NCBI RefSeq assembly: GCF_040958695.1
Contig: NZ_CP162599.1
Span: 158,001-222,000 of the forward strand
Length of the DNA: 64,000 nt
Direction of reading: 5' to 3'
DNA from: Ornithinibacillus sp. 4-3
GTDB taxonomy: Bacteria > Bacillota > Bacilli > Bacillales > Amphibacillaceae
In this document: positions 55,451-63,108 of the stretch, piece after piece
Position numbering within the stretch: position 1 is the first letter of the stretch
Layout: each line of letters starts with the position of its first letter
Notes under the pieces: model-generated
What the model was told of the DNA's origin: nothing
The model's database searches: none
Seen by the model: the letters and a program-made list of their open reading frames with translations, nothing else
Program-made: the position numbers and the translations under genes

Positions 55451-56095
55451 TTATGCATTTATAGTAAATTTGCGTTCAATTTTTCCGAAAATAAGATCTA
55501 ATAATACAGCTAAAAGCACTGCTAATATTGTCCCTGTAAAGATCATCTGTTGGTTATTAAGACCAATTCCTGATAATACCAAGTCACCTAATCCACCAGC
55601 GCCAATAACCGCTGCTAGCGTAGTCCAACTGATGATATATACAGTAGTAATACGAATCCCTGACATGATATAAGGGAAAGCCATTGGTAATTCTACTTTA
55701 AAAATACGTTGAAATTTGTTGTATCCCATTCCTTTTGCTGCTTCTACCGTATCCGGATCAATAGACATCATCCCTGAATAAGTGTTACGAAGCAGGGGTA
55801 AGAGCGCATATAAAAATAGTGCTAGTACTGCTGGTTTAAAACCAATTCCAAGAAGTGGAATCATAAGCGCAAACATAGCAATCGTAGGAATGGTTTGTAA
55901 AATATTTGCTATGTTAAAAATAGAGTTTCTAAGAAAGTTACTTTTCATCTTAGTCATAAAAACAGCAATAGGAATAGTGATGATAACAGCTAATGCAATT
56001 GCTAGAAAGGAAATTTGAATATGATCTAGCAAATGCTTAAAAATATCATCATACCTATCCTGCCAATATTCAATGTAATCCGAAATCATATCCAT
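55451..56095 (-). CDS. opuCB: glycine betaine/carnitine/choline ABC transporter permease
   Basis: A 214-residue permease with loop EAAKGMGYNKFQRIFKVELPMAFPYIMSGIRITTVYI. It pairs with OpuCD to form the membrane channel. Starts with one-base overlap of the opuCA stop. Confidence 0.93.
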   Translation of the reverse strand: MDMISDYIEYWQDRYDDIFKHLLDHIQISFLAIALAVIITIPIAVFMTKMKSNFLRNSIFNIANILQTIPTIAMFALMIPLLGIGFKPAVLALFLYALLPLLRNTYSGMMSIDPDTVEAAKGMGYNKFQRIFKVELPMAFPYIMSGIRITTVYIISWTTLAAVIGAGGLGDLVLSGIGLNNQQMIFTGTILAVLLAVLLDLIFGKIERKFTINA

Positions 56096-57216
56096 TACTG
56101 ATCACCACTCTTTTGATCGAGAATATCGTAGATATCCCGAACAAGAAGGTCTTTGTCTAGCATCCCAATCAGTTCTTTTGATTTTGATAACACTGGGAGA
56201 GAAGAAAGATTAGAATTTGAAAAAGCCTCGTAAGCCTTTTTCCCATCCATTTTTGGAAATAAAGTGGTAGTCGATTGTACGATATTTTCTATCGGATCAT
56301 CGACCTTCTGGAGAGCTGTAAATAAATGAAGCATCCCTACAAATTTTCCTTCATTATTCACAACTGGCAGTGCCTCCAATTGATGCTTCATCATAACATC
56401 AATGGCATCAGCGACTGTTGCTTCTGTTGTAATAGAAGTGAAGTCATTGCTCATTAATTTAGATACTGCTGGTAAATCAAATCCATTATTAATACGTTTA
56501 CTACCAATAAAATCTTCTACAAATTCATCAGCTGGATTGGAGATGAGCTCTTCTGGTGTTCCGTTTTGAACGACATGCCCATCCTTCATTAAAATAATTT
56601 GATCGGCAATTTTTAGCGCTTCATCCATATCATGTGTAACGAAAACAATGGTTTTTTGAATATCTTCTTGTAATCGAACAAGCTCATCTTGTAGCTGTTC
56701 ACGACTAATAGGATCAAGGGCGCTAAATGGTTCATCCATTAGAATCGTTTCTGGCTCTGCAGCTAATGCGCGGATAACTCCAATACGTTGCTGTTGTCCA
56801 CCACTTAGTTCTGATGGATAACGATCTTTATACATCTCTGGATCTAGATTTACCATTTCTAATAATTCAATTACACGATTATAAATGCGTTTTTTGTCCC
56901 ATTTTAAAAGCTTTGGAACAGCAGCTACATTTTCAAAAATCGTCATATGTGGGAATAAACCGATATTTTGGATAACATATCCCATTTTACGTCGCAGTTG
57001 AACAGGGCTTAATTCCTGAATATTCTGTCCGTTGAGAGTAATCGTCCCACTTGTATGCTCTGTTAGACGGTTTAGTAATTTCATGGTTGTTGTTTTTCCG
57101 CAACCACTAGGTCCAATTAAGACATTTATTTTTCCTTGTTCAAAGGTTAAATTAATATCTTTCAGAGCGTGAACCCCGCCTTCATACGTCTTATTCACTT
57201 TTTCTAACCGTATCAA
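56095..57216 (-). CDS. opuCA: osmoprotectant ABC transporter ATPase with tandem CBS domains
   Basis: A 373-residue ATPase. Residues 1-240 hold GPSGCGKTT, Q-loop VIQNIGLFPHMT, ELSGGQQQR, ILMDEPFSALD and VTHDMDEAL. Residues ~255-370 are two CBS domains that gate OpuC-type transporters in response to ionic strength or nucleotides such as c-di-AMP (family knowledge). First gene of opuCA-CB-CC-CC'-CD. Confidence 0.95.
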   Translation of the reverse strand: MIRLEKVNKTYEGGVHALKDINLTFEQGKINVLIGPSGCGKTTTMKLLNRLTEHTSGTITLNGQNIQELSPVQLRRKMGYVIQNIGLFPHMTIFENVAAVPKLLKWDKKRIYNRVIELLEMVNLDPEMYKDRYPSELSGGQQQRIGVIRALAAEPETILMDEPFSALDPISREQLQDELVRLQEDIQKTIVFVTHDMDEALKIADQIILMKDGHVVQNGTPEELISNPADEFVEDFIGSKRINNGFDLPAVSKLMSNDFTSITTEATVADAIDVMMKHQLEALPVVNNEGKFVGMLHLFTALQKVDDPIENIVQSTTTLFPKMDGKKAYEAFSNSNLSSLPVLSKSKELIGMLDKDLLVRDIYDILDQKSGDQ

Positions 57217-57250
57217 AACTTTTACCTCGCTTTACTATTTTCGATTTTTG

Positions 57251-57546
57251 CGGAGTATATCTTTAACAACTGAACTCCTTGTTTTATCAACTAGCAACCA
57301 ACAAAGGAAAGCCGTAGCCTCCCTGTTGATGAAGTCTCATTTTTATCTACCTATTAAGTGTAAGGGAAAGCGTGATGAATAGAAAATCGCGTATAGTGGT
57401 GTATCTCTGTAAATATCATAAACATTTTTGTTTATACCAACTATAAGTCCCTCATTCTTATTATTACTCCTGTTTTCTTTCGTATACGCTCTTATTTGCG
57501 GATGTGGGGGTGAAAAAAGTTGTGATAGAATAAGAATATACTCCGT
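57251..57546. promoter_or_regulatory. divergent opuC/regulator control region with mirrored decamer
   Basis: ATATACTCCG occurs once upstream of each divergent gene in the same orientation relative to it: at 57537-57546 for the regulator and, on the minus strand, at 57260-57251 for opuCA. Each is about 30-45 bases before the start codon. It could be a shared operator or overlap the two -10 elements (TATACT). The rest of the 360-base gap shows nothing else clear. Confidence 0.5.
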
Positions 57547-57576
57547 AATTTAACGAGAGAAGGGGTGGTTTTTATA

Positions 57577-58110
57577 ATGAATAAAAAATTAGAGGAAATT
57601 CAAGATAAATTCATCCAACAGATAATGGCAAATATGAAATCATATGGATTTCCCAGTACGATTGGTCATGTACTAGCAGTTATTTATTATGAGAATAAGC
57701 CATTAAGCTTGGACGAGCTTTCTGAAAGAACGGGTATGAGTAAGACAAGAATGAGCCAGGTGGTTAGAGAGATGGTACACTTAAATATTGCTGAAAAAGT
57801 GTTTGTAAAAGGAACTCGAAAAGATTATTATCGTGTGGAGGAAGATTATTATCGCACATTTATTTCTTTGTTTACGTCAAACTGGAAAACAGTTGCAATG
57901 CGAAACACCCGAACTGATCAAACTATCTACAAAGACTTACAAGAATTACATGCATCTGATGATTTATCAGAAGAGGAACATCAATTAGTAGAGATGTATA
58001 TAGAAGATACAAAAGAATCAATGGCATACTTTGACTGGGTCAATCGCCTAGTTGATTTTTTTGAATCAGAGGAAGTCTTTAAGTATGTCCCTAAGAAAAA
58101 AATTGAATAA
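57577..58110 (+). CDS. GbsR/MarR family regulator of osmoprotectant uptake (OpcR/GbsR type)
   Basis: A 177-residue MarR-fold protein with HTH LSLDELSERTGMSKTRMSQVVREM and wing FVKGTRKDYYRVEEDYYRTF, closely similar to the GbsR/OpcR group. These repress choline and betaine uptake or synthesis genes and respond to choline. Divergence from opuC indicates it controls that operon. I use the ATG at 57577 (AGAAGGGG upstream); a GTG at 57565 is too close to that site. Confidence 0.9.
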   Translation: MNKKLEEIQDKFIQQIMANMKSYGFPSTIGHVLAVIYYENKPLSLDELSERTGMSKTRMSQVVREMVHLNIAEKVFVKGTRKDYYRVEEDYYRTFISLFTSNWKTVAMRNTRTDQTIYKDLQELHASDDLSEEEHQLVEMYIEDTKESMAYFDWVNRLVDFFESEEVFKYVPKKKIE

Positions 58111-58287
58111 ATAACCTTATAGATAAGGAGTCTATTTTTTTGATTCCTTATCTTTGTCGATCTATCCTAAAAAATGCGACGATTAAATTAACTTCAAATA
58201 TTCTCCTTCATTCCCACATGGAATCTCCTATATCCATTTATTCCCATAGATAAAATAGAAGATAAACTTTTCGGAGGTACGCTTATA

Positions 58288-58854
58288 ATGAATATTGAAA
58301 CATTAGATCGTTTGAATCGAGCTATTCAATTTGCTACAAATGCTCATGAAGGACAGTATCGAAAGAATACTACAATTCCTTATATCACCCACCCATTTAT
58401 GGTAGGAACACTTTTGACAGAAGCAGGCTGTGCATCAGAGCTTATTATGGCTGGGTACTTGCATGATACATTGGAAGACACAGCTGTAACAGAAAATGAG
58501 ATTTTAGAAAACTTCGGGGAGGAGGTCCTTGAATTAGTAAAAGGAAGCTCTGAACCAAATCGAGCATTAAGCTGGGAAGAACGCAAGAAACATACTATTA
58601 AATTCCTGCTTTCTACAGCAACTGAAGAAATGTGCATGGTCGCCTGTGCGGATAAACTACATAATGTTCGTTCCATTGTTTTGGATTATGCCATTCACCA
58701 TGATGCTATTTGGTCACGCTTTAATCGTGGTAAGGAACAACAAGCATGGTACTATACCTCGCTTGTGGATGTACTAACAAAAAGAATTCCAGATTTTCCA
58801 CTGCTGGCAATGCTTGAAGTTGAGGTAAATAAATTGTTCAAAAAGAGCACATGA
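58288..58854 (+). CDS. HD domain hydrolase, MESH1/SpoT-like small alarmone hydrolase
   Basis: A 188-residue HD phosphohydrolase matching the hydrolase half of Rel/SpoT proteins: RKNTTIPYITHPFMVG (His35), LHDTLEDT (His59-Asp60, Glu63-Asp64) and ACADKLHNVRSI (Asp, Asn). No synthetase domain is present. Predicted to hydrolyse (p)ppGpp or a related nucleotide with Mn2+. Start behind CGGAGG. Monocistronic. Confidence 0.88.
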   Translation: MNIETLDRLNRAIQFATNAHEGQYRKNTTIPYITHPFMVGTLLTEAGCASELIMAGYLHDTLEDTAVTENEILENFGEEVLELVKGSSEPNRALSWEERKKHTIKFLLSTATEEMCMVACADKLHNVRSIVLDYAIHHDAIWSRFNRGKEQQAWYYTSLVDVLTKRIPDFPLLAMLEVEVNKLFKKST

Positions 58855-58882
58855 CTGAGTAAAAATCATGCGCTCTCTTTAT
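58840..58882. terminator. bidirectional terminator
   Basis: AAAGAGCACATGA and TCATGCGCTCTCTTT pair with one mismatch around a short loop. It overlaps the HD gene stop and precedes the paiB stop. Confidence 0.75.
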
Positions 58883-58884
58883 TT

Positions 58885-59502
58885 TTATACTTCTCGTTGC
58901 TTAGCAAGTATTTTTGCCATTTGCTCGGCATCCGTACTTCCCTCTTTCTTCAGGTTTTCAATAATATTTTTATAATCCTCATCGGTACGATTTTGGCTTA
59001 GTTTGTAAGCAGCTTGTAATTCTTCAATCTTAATTTTAAATCCAACAACACCCTTCATTTGATTCTCAAACCCTTTAGGAGAAGTGTTGCCCCATAATAC
59101 ACCATTTTCACGATGTTTTTCATATTTTTCTAGTAAAGAAGACAGATCATTGCGTAGCTCATCTGTTTCAATTACGCGAAGAGAACCATAGACATGGACG
59201 GATTGATAATTCCATGTTGGAGCATTTACTTCCTTATACCAGGAAGAAGAAATGTAAGAATGAGGTCCTGGAAAAATAACAAGCACTTGTTCATTTTGCT
59301 CGAATGACTTCCATTGCTGATTTCCTAATGCCATATGACTAGAAAGATAGTAATCCTCTTCATCCTCTACTAACTGAAAAGGCAAATGTGTTGCGATTGG
59401 TTTGCCATTTTCTGTAGTAACAAGGATCCCAAAGGAATGCTCTTTAATAAACTCCCAAACTTCCTTTTCATCTTTTACTTTAAAATGCCCTGGAACATAC
59501 AT
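58885..59502 (-). CDS. paiB: FMN-binding negative transcriptional regulator PaiB
   Basis: A 205-residue split-barrel flavin-binding protein with YVPGHF start, ATHLPFQLV, VLVIFPGPHSYISSSWY and TWNYQSVHVYG, all PaiB signatures. PaiB represses sporulation and degradative-enzyme genes in B. subtilis, next to the acetyltransferase PaiA, which is not adjacent here. ATG at 59502 after AAGGGG. Confidence 0.9.
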   Translation of the reverse strand: MYVPGHFKVKDEKEVWEFIKEHSFGILVTTENGKPIATHLPFQLVEDEEDYYLSSHMALGNQQWKSFEQNEQVLVIFPGPHSYISSSWYKEVNAPTWNYQSVHVYGSLRVIETDELRNDLSSLLEKYEKHRENGVLWGNTSPKGFENQMKGVVGFKIKIEELQAAYKLSQNRTDEDYKNIIENLKKEGSTDAEQMAKILAKQREV

Positions 59503-59693
59503 TTTTTCCACCCCTTGTTGTTTATGCTTACCTCTAATGAAACCATAGATTTATTATTTTTTAAAGTGAATTTTCAGAAACATCGATAAAACCATTCATA
59601 TTTGCTTTACAATCATTAATATTGCATGATGAAAGTAATTAGAAATCCATATATAAATTACAGCAATTTTGCTTTGAAAAGGAGGGCTCATGC

Positions 59694-60383
59694 TTGCAGC
59701 AAAGGACAATTTTAATAATTGACGATGAAAAAGAAATTGCCGATTTAGTAGCTATTCATTTAAAACAAGAAGGGTTTCAAACAATTCTTGCTCATGATGG
59801 TGAGGAAGGTTTAAAGCGATTTCGTGAGCATGCTGTCGATTTAATTATTCTAGATATTATGATGCCTAAATTAGATGGTTATGAAGTGCTTAAGCAAATT
59901 AGGCTGACAGATCAAATACCGATTATTTTCCTGAGTGCAAAAACATCTGATTTTGATAAAATTAGTGGACTTGTTATTGGAGCAGATGATTATATGACAA
60001 AGCCATTTAATCCATTAGAGCTAGTGGCACGGGTAAATGTGCAATTGCGCAGAATCAAGCAATGGGAGAAACCGCAAGCGGATGATACAATCACTTTAAA
60101 GCATGTAGTTATTGAACCAGATAAAAGAAATATATATGTGGAAGGAGAGCTCGTCACATTAACACCAAAGGAATTTGATATTTTAATGTTACTTGCTACT
60201 TCTCCAAATCAAGTTTTTAGTTCGGAACAAATTTTCCGTAAAGTATGGAAGGAAGACTATTTTGAAGGAGCAAATACGGTAATGGTTCACATCCGTACAC
60301 TACGTAAGAAGCTAAAAGACACAAGTAGAGTAAAGAAGCTTATTGAGACTGTATGGGGAGTAGGATATAAAATCAATGACTAA
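59694..60383 (+). CDS. OmpR family response regulator (VanR-like)
   Basis: A 229-residue regulator. The receiver has IIDDEKEIAD, phosphoacceptor Asp in LIILDIMMPKLDGYE, SAKTSD and KPFNPLE. The winged helix has LTPKEFDILMLLATSPNQVF and MVHIRTLRKKLKD. TTG start after GGAGGGCTCATGC. Overlaps the kinase start by eight bases. Likely controls the following vanY/vanZ-type wall genes. Confidence 0.93.
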   Translation: MQQRTILIIDDEKEIADLVAIHLKQEGFQTILAHDGEEGLKRFREHAVDLIILDIMMPKLDGYEVLKQIRLTDQIPIIFLSAKTSDFDKISGLVIGADDYMTKPFNPLELVARVNVQLRRIKQWEKPQADDTITLKHVVIEPDKRNIYVEGELVTLTPKEFDILMLLATSPNQVFSSEQIFRKVWKEDYFEGANTVMVHIRTLRKKLKDTSRVKKLIETVWGVGYKIND

Positions 60384-61467
60384 ATTCTTTTATAGTTTCC
60401 GGATGCGAATTATTTATCTATTTATATTAAGCTTGTTGCTTGCTGCAACAATCACGTTTCTACTTTATAAAGTACTTCAATTTTATTATACAAATAATGT
60501 TTATTATGGCGATTTTCTTATGTATGTACGTCAAGTGATGGTTAATATTGGTGATATTAATGTGTTTTTAATTATTTTCGTTCCATTAGCCATTATCATT
60601 TTCAATCTGCTTACACGCACATATACAAAGTATTTAAAAGAAATTTCTCTGGGAATTAACCATTTGGCAGCGGGCGATTTTTCCCATCAAATAAAAATTG
60701 AATCAAAGGATGAATTTAAACAAATTGCTTCTGATATTAATGAAGCAAGCTTAAGACTAAAACAAGCGATTGAGGCAGAGAAGCTATCTCGTATAAGCAA
60801 AGAAACGTTAATTGCCAACCTAGCGCATGATTTACGTACACCATTAACTTCAGTAATTGGTTATTTAAATTTGCTCAAAAGTGGACAATCTGTTGGTAGT
60901 AAACACACAGAGGAATATGTGAAAACAGCTTATACAAAGGCGAAGTATTTAGAAGAATTAATAGAGACATTATTTGATATCTCTAAACTAGACTTATCTT
61001 TAGATATGGTGGATGAGACAGAAATTAACATACAAGAGCTACTACATCAATTAATTGAAGAAATGTACCCACTTGTAAACGAAGCAAATGCTGTGGTAGA
61101 TGCACAGATACATAAAGCTATATTTGTAAGAGGAAATGGAAATGAATTAGCTCGTGTGTTTGAAAATTTACTTAGCAATGCACTTCGATATGGGGATGTT
61201 TCTGAACCGATTGGCATTGAACTTTTAGAAATAGAAACTAATGTGCATATACAAGTAAGTAATAAGGCAGAAAAACTTACGGAAGAAGATATGGCCCATC
61301 TTTTTGATATGTTTTATACAGTTGATCAAGCGAGAACAAGTGATAGGAAACAAACAGGGCTTGGATTATTTATTGCCAAAACAATTATTGAAAAGCACCG
61401 TGGCCTCATCTCTGCTCGTTTTGAAAATGAAAAGATCTATTTTGAGGTTGTTTTGCCAAAAGCTTAA
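60376..61467 (+). CDS. sensor histidine kinase (VanS-like)
   Basis: A 363-residue kinase with TM1 ~10-34 and TM2 ~55-75, separated by a short external loop, then HAMP (ISLGINHLAAGDFSHQIKIE). The H-box is NLAHDLRTPLTSVIGYL, N-box RVFENLLSNALRYGD and G2 GLGLFIAKTI. The small sensor loop suggests intramembrane or VanS/BceS-like sensing of the envelope. Coupled to the regulator. Confidence 0.92.
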   Translation: MTKFFYSFRMRIIYLFILSLLLAATITFLLYKVLQFYYTNNVYYGDFLMYVRQVMVNIGDINVFLIIFVPLAIIIFNLLTRTYTKYLKEISLGINHLAAGDFSHQIKIESKDEFKQIASDINEASLRLKQAIEAEKLSRISKETLIANLAHDLRTPLTSVIGYLNLLKSGQSVGSKHTEEYVKTAYTKAKYLEELIETLFDISKLDLSLDMVDETEINIQELLHQLIEEMYPLVNEANAVVDAQIHKAIFVRGNGNELARVFENLLSNALRYGDVSEPIGIELLEIETNVHIQVSNKAEKLTEEDMAHLFDMFYTVDQARTSDRKQTGLGLFIAKTIIEKHRGLISARFENEKIYFEVVLPKA

Positions 61468-61479
61468 GAAAAACTTAAG
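61463..61479 (+). promoter_or_regulatory. CTTAAG direct repeats, candidate response-regulator box for vanY
   Basis: CTTAAG at 61463-61468 and 61474-61479 are spaced 11 bases and overlap the kinase stop codon, 68 bases before vanY. The layout matches OmpR-family binding sites. Binding by the adjacent regulator is inferred. Confidence 0.5.
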
Positions 61480-61546
61480 AAATTTCATCAGATTAATTTA
61501 AGTTCTTCTCTTCATACTGGTTTTATCGGTAAGGAGGAAGAGGAAT

Positions 61547-62329
61547 TTGAAAAAGATAATTGCAATTATATTTATTTTACTTTGTGCGGTACTATTTTTT
61601 TATAATCGCATGCCTGCTTTTGAAGAAGAAATTTCATTAATTGAGCATTCTATTTCAGAAGGGCAACTTATTTTAGTGAACAAAGCAATAGCAGTTCAGT
61701 CTGAGCCAGATAATTTAAAATTACTTCCATCAGACTTTGCAGAAAATGTTGTTATTAATGAAGACTATTATTTACAAACCGAGGTTTTGCAATCATTGTT
61801 TGAGATGTTTGAAGCTGCCGCTGAGGATGGAGTAGAAAACTTTCAAATCAATAGTACTTATCGTAATCAAGAACAACAAGCAGGGCTTTTTGAAGAACAT
61901 GGTTCGGATTATGCACTGCCAGCAGGCTATAGTGAACATCAAACAGGACTAGCCATTGATATTGGATCGACAGTAGATAGAATGGAAGATGCAAAAGAAG
62001 GGAAATGGCTCGCAAAAAATGCTGCAAACTTTGGTTTCATTTTACGTTATCCAGAGCATAAAATAGATATTACGGAAATTGCCTATGAACCATGGCATTT
62101 TCGCTATGTAGGATTACCACATAGTAAAATCATGCAGAAGAAAGATTTAGTCCTTGAGGAATATCTTGATTTTATAAAAAGAAAAGGATCTTACATGCAA
62201 CGTATCCAAGGTGTGAAATACGTTGTACAGTACGTAGAAGAAGTAGAAGAGGCAAAAGCTCCTGTTGGTACATATGAAATATCTGGAAATAATGTGGATG
62301 GCTATATTATTACTACGAGATTGGAATAG
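61547..62329 (+). CDS. vanY: D-alanyl-D-alanine carboxypeptidase, VanY family
   Basis: A 260-residue M15B peptidase with an N-terminal membrane anchor (about residues 3-20). Zinc and catalytic residues are SEHQTGLAIDIG (His131, Asp138) and YEPWHFRYVG (Glu181, His184). It removes terminal D-Ala from peptidoglycan precursors outside the membrane. TTG start after AAGGAGGAAGAGG. It follows a two-component system, the arrangement seen for glycopeptide-response vanRS-vanY sets, but no vanHAX ligase genes are present, so a wall-remodelling role is likelier than vancomycin resistance. Confidence 0.9.
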   Translation: MKKIIAIIFILLCAVLFFYNRMPAFEEEISLIEHSISEGQLILVNKAIAVQSEPDNLKLLPSDFAENVVINEDYYLQTEVLQSLFEMFEAAAEDGVENFQINSTYRNQEQQAGLFEEHGSDYALPAGYSEHQTGLAIDIGSTVDRMEDAKEGKWLAKNAANFGFILRYPEHKIDITEIAYEPWHFRYVGLPHSKIMQKKDLVLEEYLDFIKRKGSYMQRIQGVKYVVQYVEEVEEAKAPVGTYEISGNNVDGYIITTRLE

Positions 62330-62372
62330 TAGTATGTTAAAAGATTTAAAAACAACTTAATACTATATAAAT

Positions 62373-62424
62373 TAAAATCCCCTTAAACATAGATAGAAAT
62401 CTGTCGGTGGTTTAGGGGGATTTC
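62373..62424 (+). terminator. terminator after vanY
   Basis: AAATCCCCTTAAAC pairs with GTTTAGGGGGATTT (one bulge) around a 22-base loop, followed by CTACG rather than a long T-run. Confidence 0.6.
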
Positions 62425-62533
62425 TACGCATCTTCTATTTTTTCAACTACTATTTGGGTTGAGATACATTTTATTATTTATTTAACAGATTGAAAGAATT
62501 AGAAACCTAATTATATTGTAGCTTGTCATTTAT

Positions 62534-63028
62534 CGTGTTTTTGACAGAAAACCCCCACTTCAAAGAACGAGAAATTCAATAACTTGGTAAATAAGTGGTA
62601 CATGAATGTTGGTTGTCTATCGACAAAACACCTACTATCCTGGTCTGCCTTTGTAACTAAATTAGAATACAAAGCGAAATGGTACGATAAAACACTCGTG
62701 AAAATAAGTAGATGGTTTCCGTCTAGCCAGATCTGTTCCGATTGTGGACATCGAGCTGGCAAGAAAACGCTTGAAATCAGAAAATGGGCTTGTCCTGTTT
62801 GTCATGCACAGTACGATAGAGATATCAATGCTAGTAAAAATATCTTAGCGGAGGGTTTAAGTAGCTTAAACTCAGCTTAAATGAAATATAGAACCGTAGG
62901 GACTACGGGGATAGCTTGGTTCATAAGAGAAACCTCTGTTGACAAAGAAATACGTCAACAAGTAAGCCCTGTTCCCAAGAATCTCCCACTTCAATCAGAT
63001 GTGAGGTCGATAAGTGGGGGTAGTTCAA
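62534..63028 (+). mobile_element. IS200/IS605-family remnant with internal deletion
   Basis: The element starts CGTGTTTTTGACAGAAAA immediately after TTTAT and ends GATAAGTGGGGGTAGTTCAA, the same ends as the 65-bp element at 51330-51394. No tnpA remains. Only the C-terminal part of tnpB (62584-62880) and the ~148-base right end are left. The right end is the expected omega-RNA scaffold region, with the flanking bases from 63029 onward as the would-be guide. It lies between vanY and the VanZ-family gene. Confidence 0.85.
62584..62880 (+). pseudogene. tnpB: tnpB C-terminal fragment
   Basis: About 97 residues of TnpB remain (full length ~370): SWSAFVTKLEYKAKWYDKTL, the zinc ribbon CSDCGH...CPVC, and the RuvC-III motif YDRDINASKNI. 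The RuvC-I aspartate and RuvC-II glutamate regions are deleted, so no nuclease activity is possible. Confidence 0.9.
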
Positions 63029-63108
63029 GTATGAGTTAGTGAATTATATATTTTGAAATAGTGCAGTTGGCTTAGTAGTAATCAAATGAGTACAGAAGGA
63101 GGAGTATC

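Noticed and set aside
62526..62762. 78-codon minus-strand frame over the IS remnant
   Set aside because: It is antisense to a clear TnpB C-terminal fragment and has no recognisable features.
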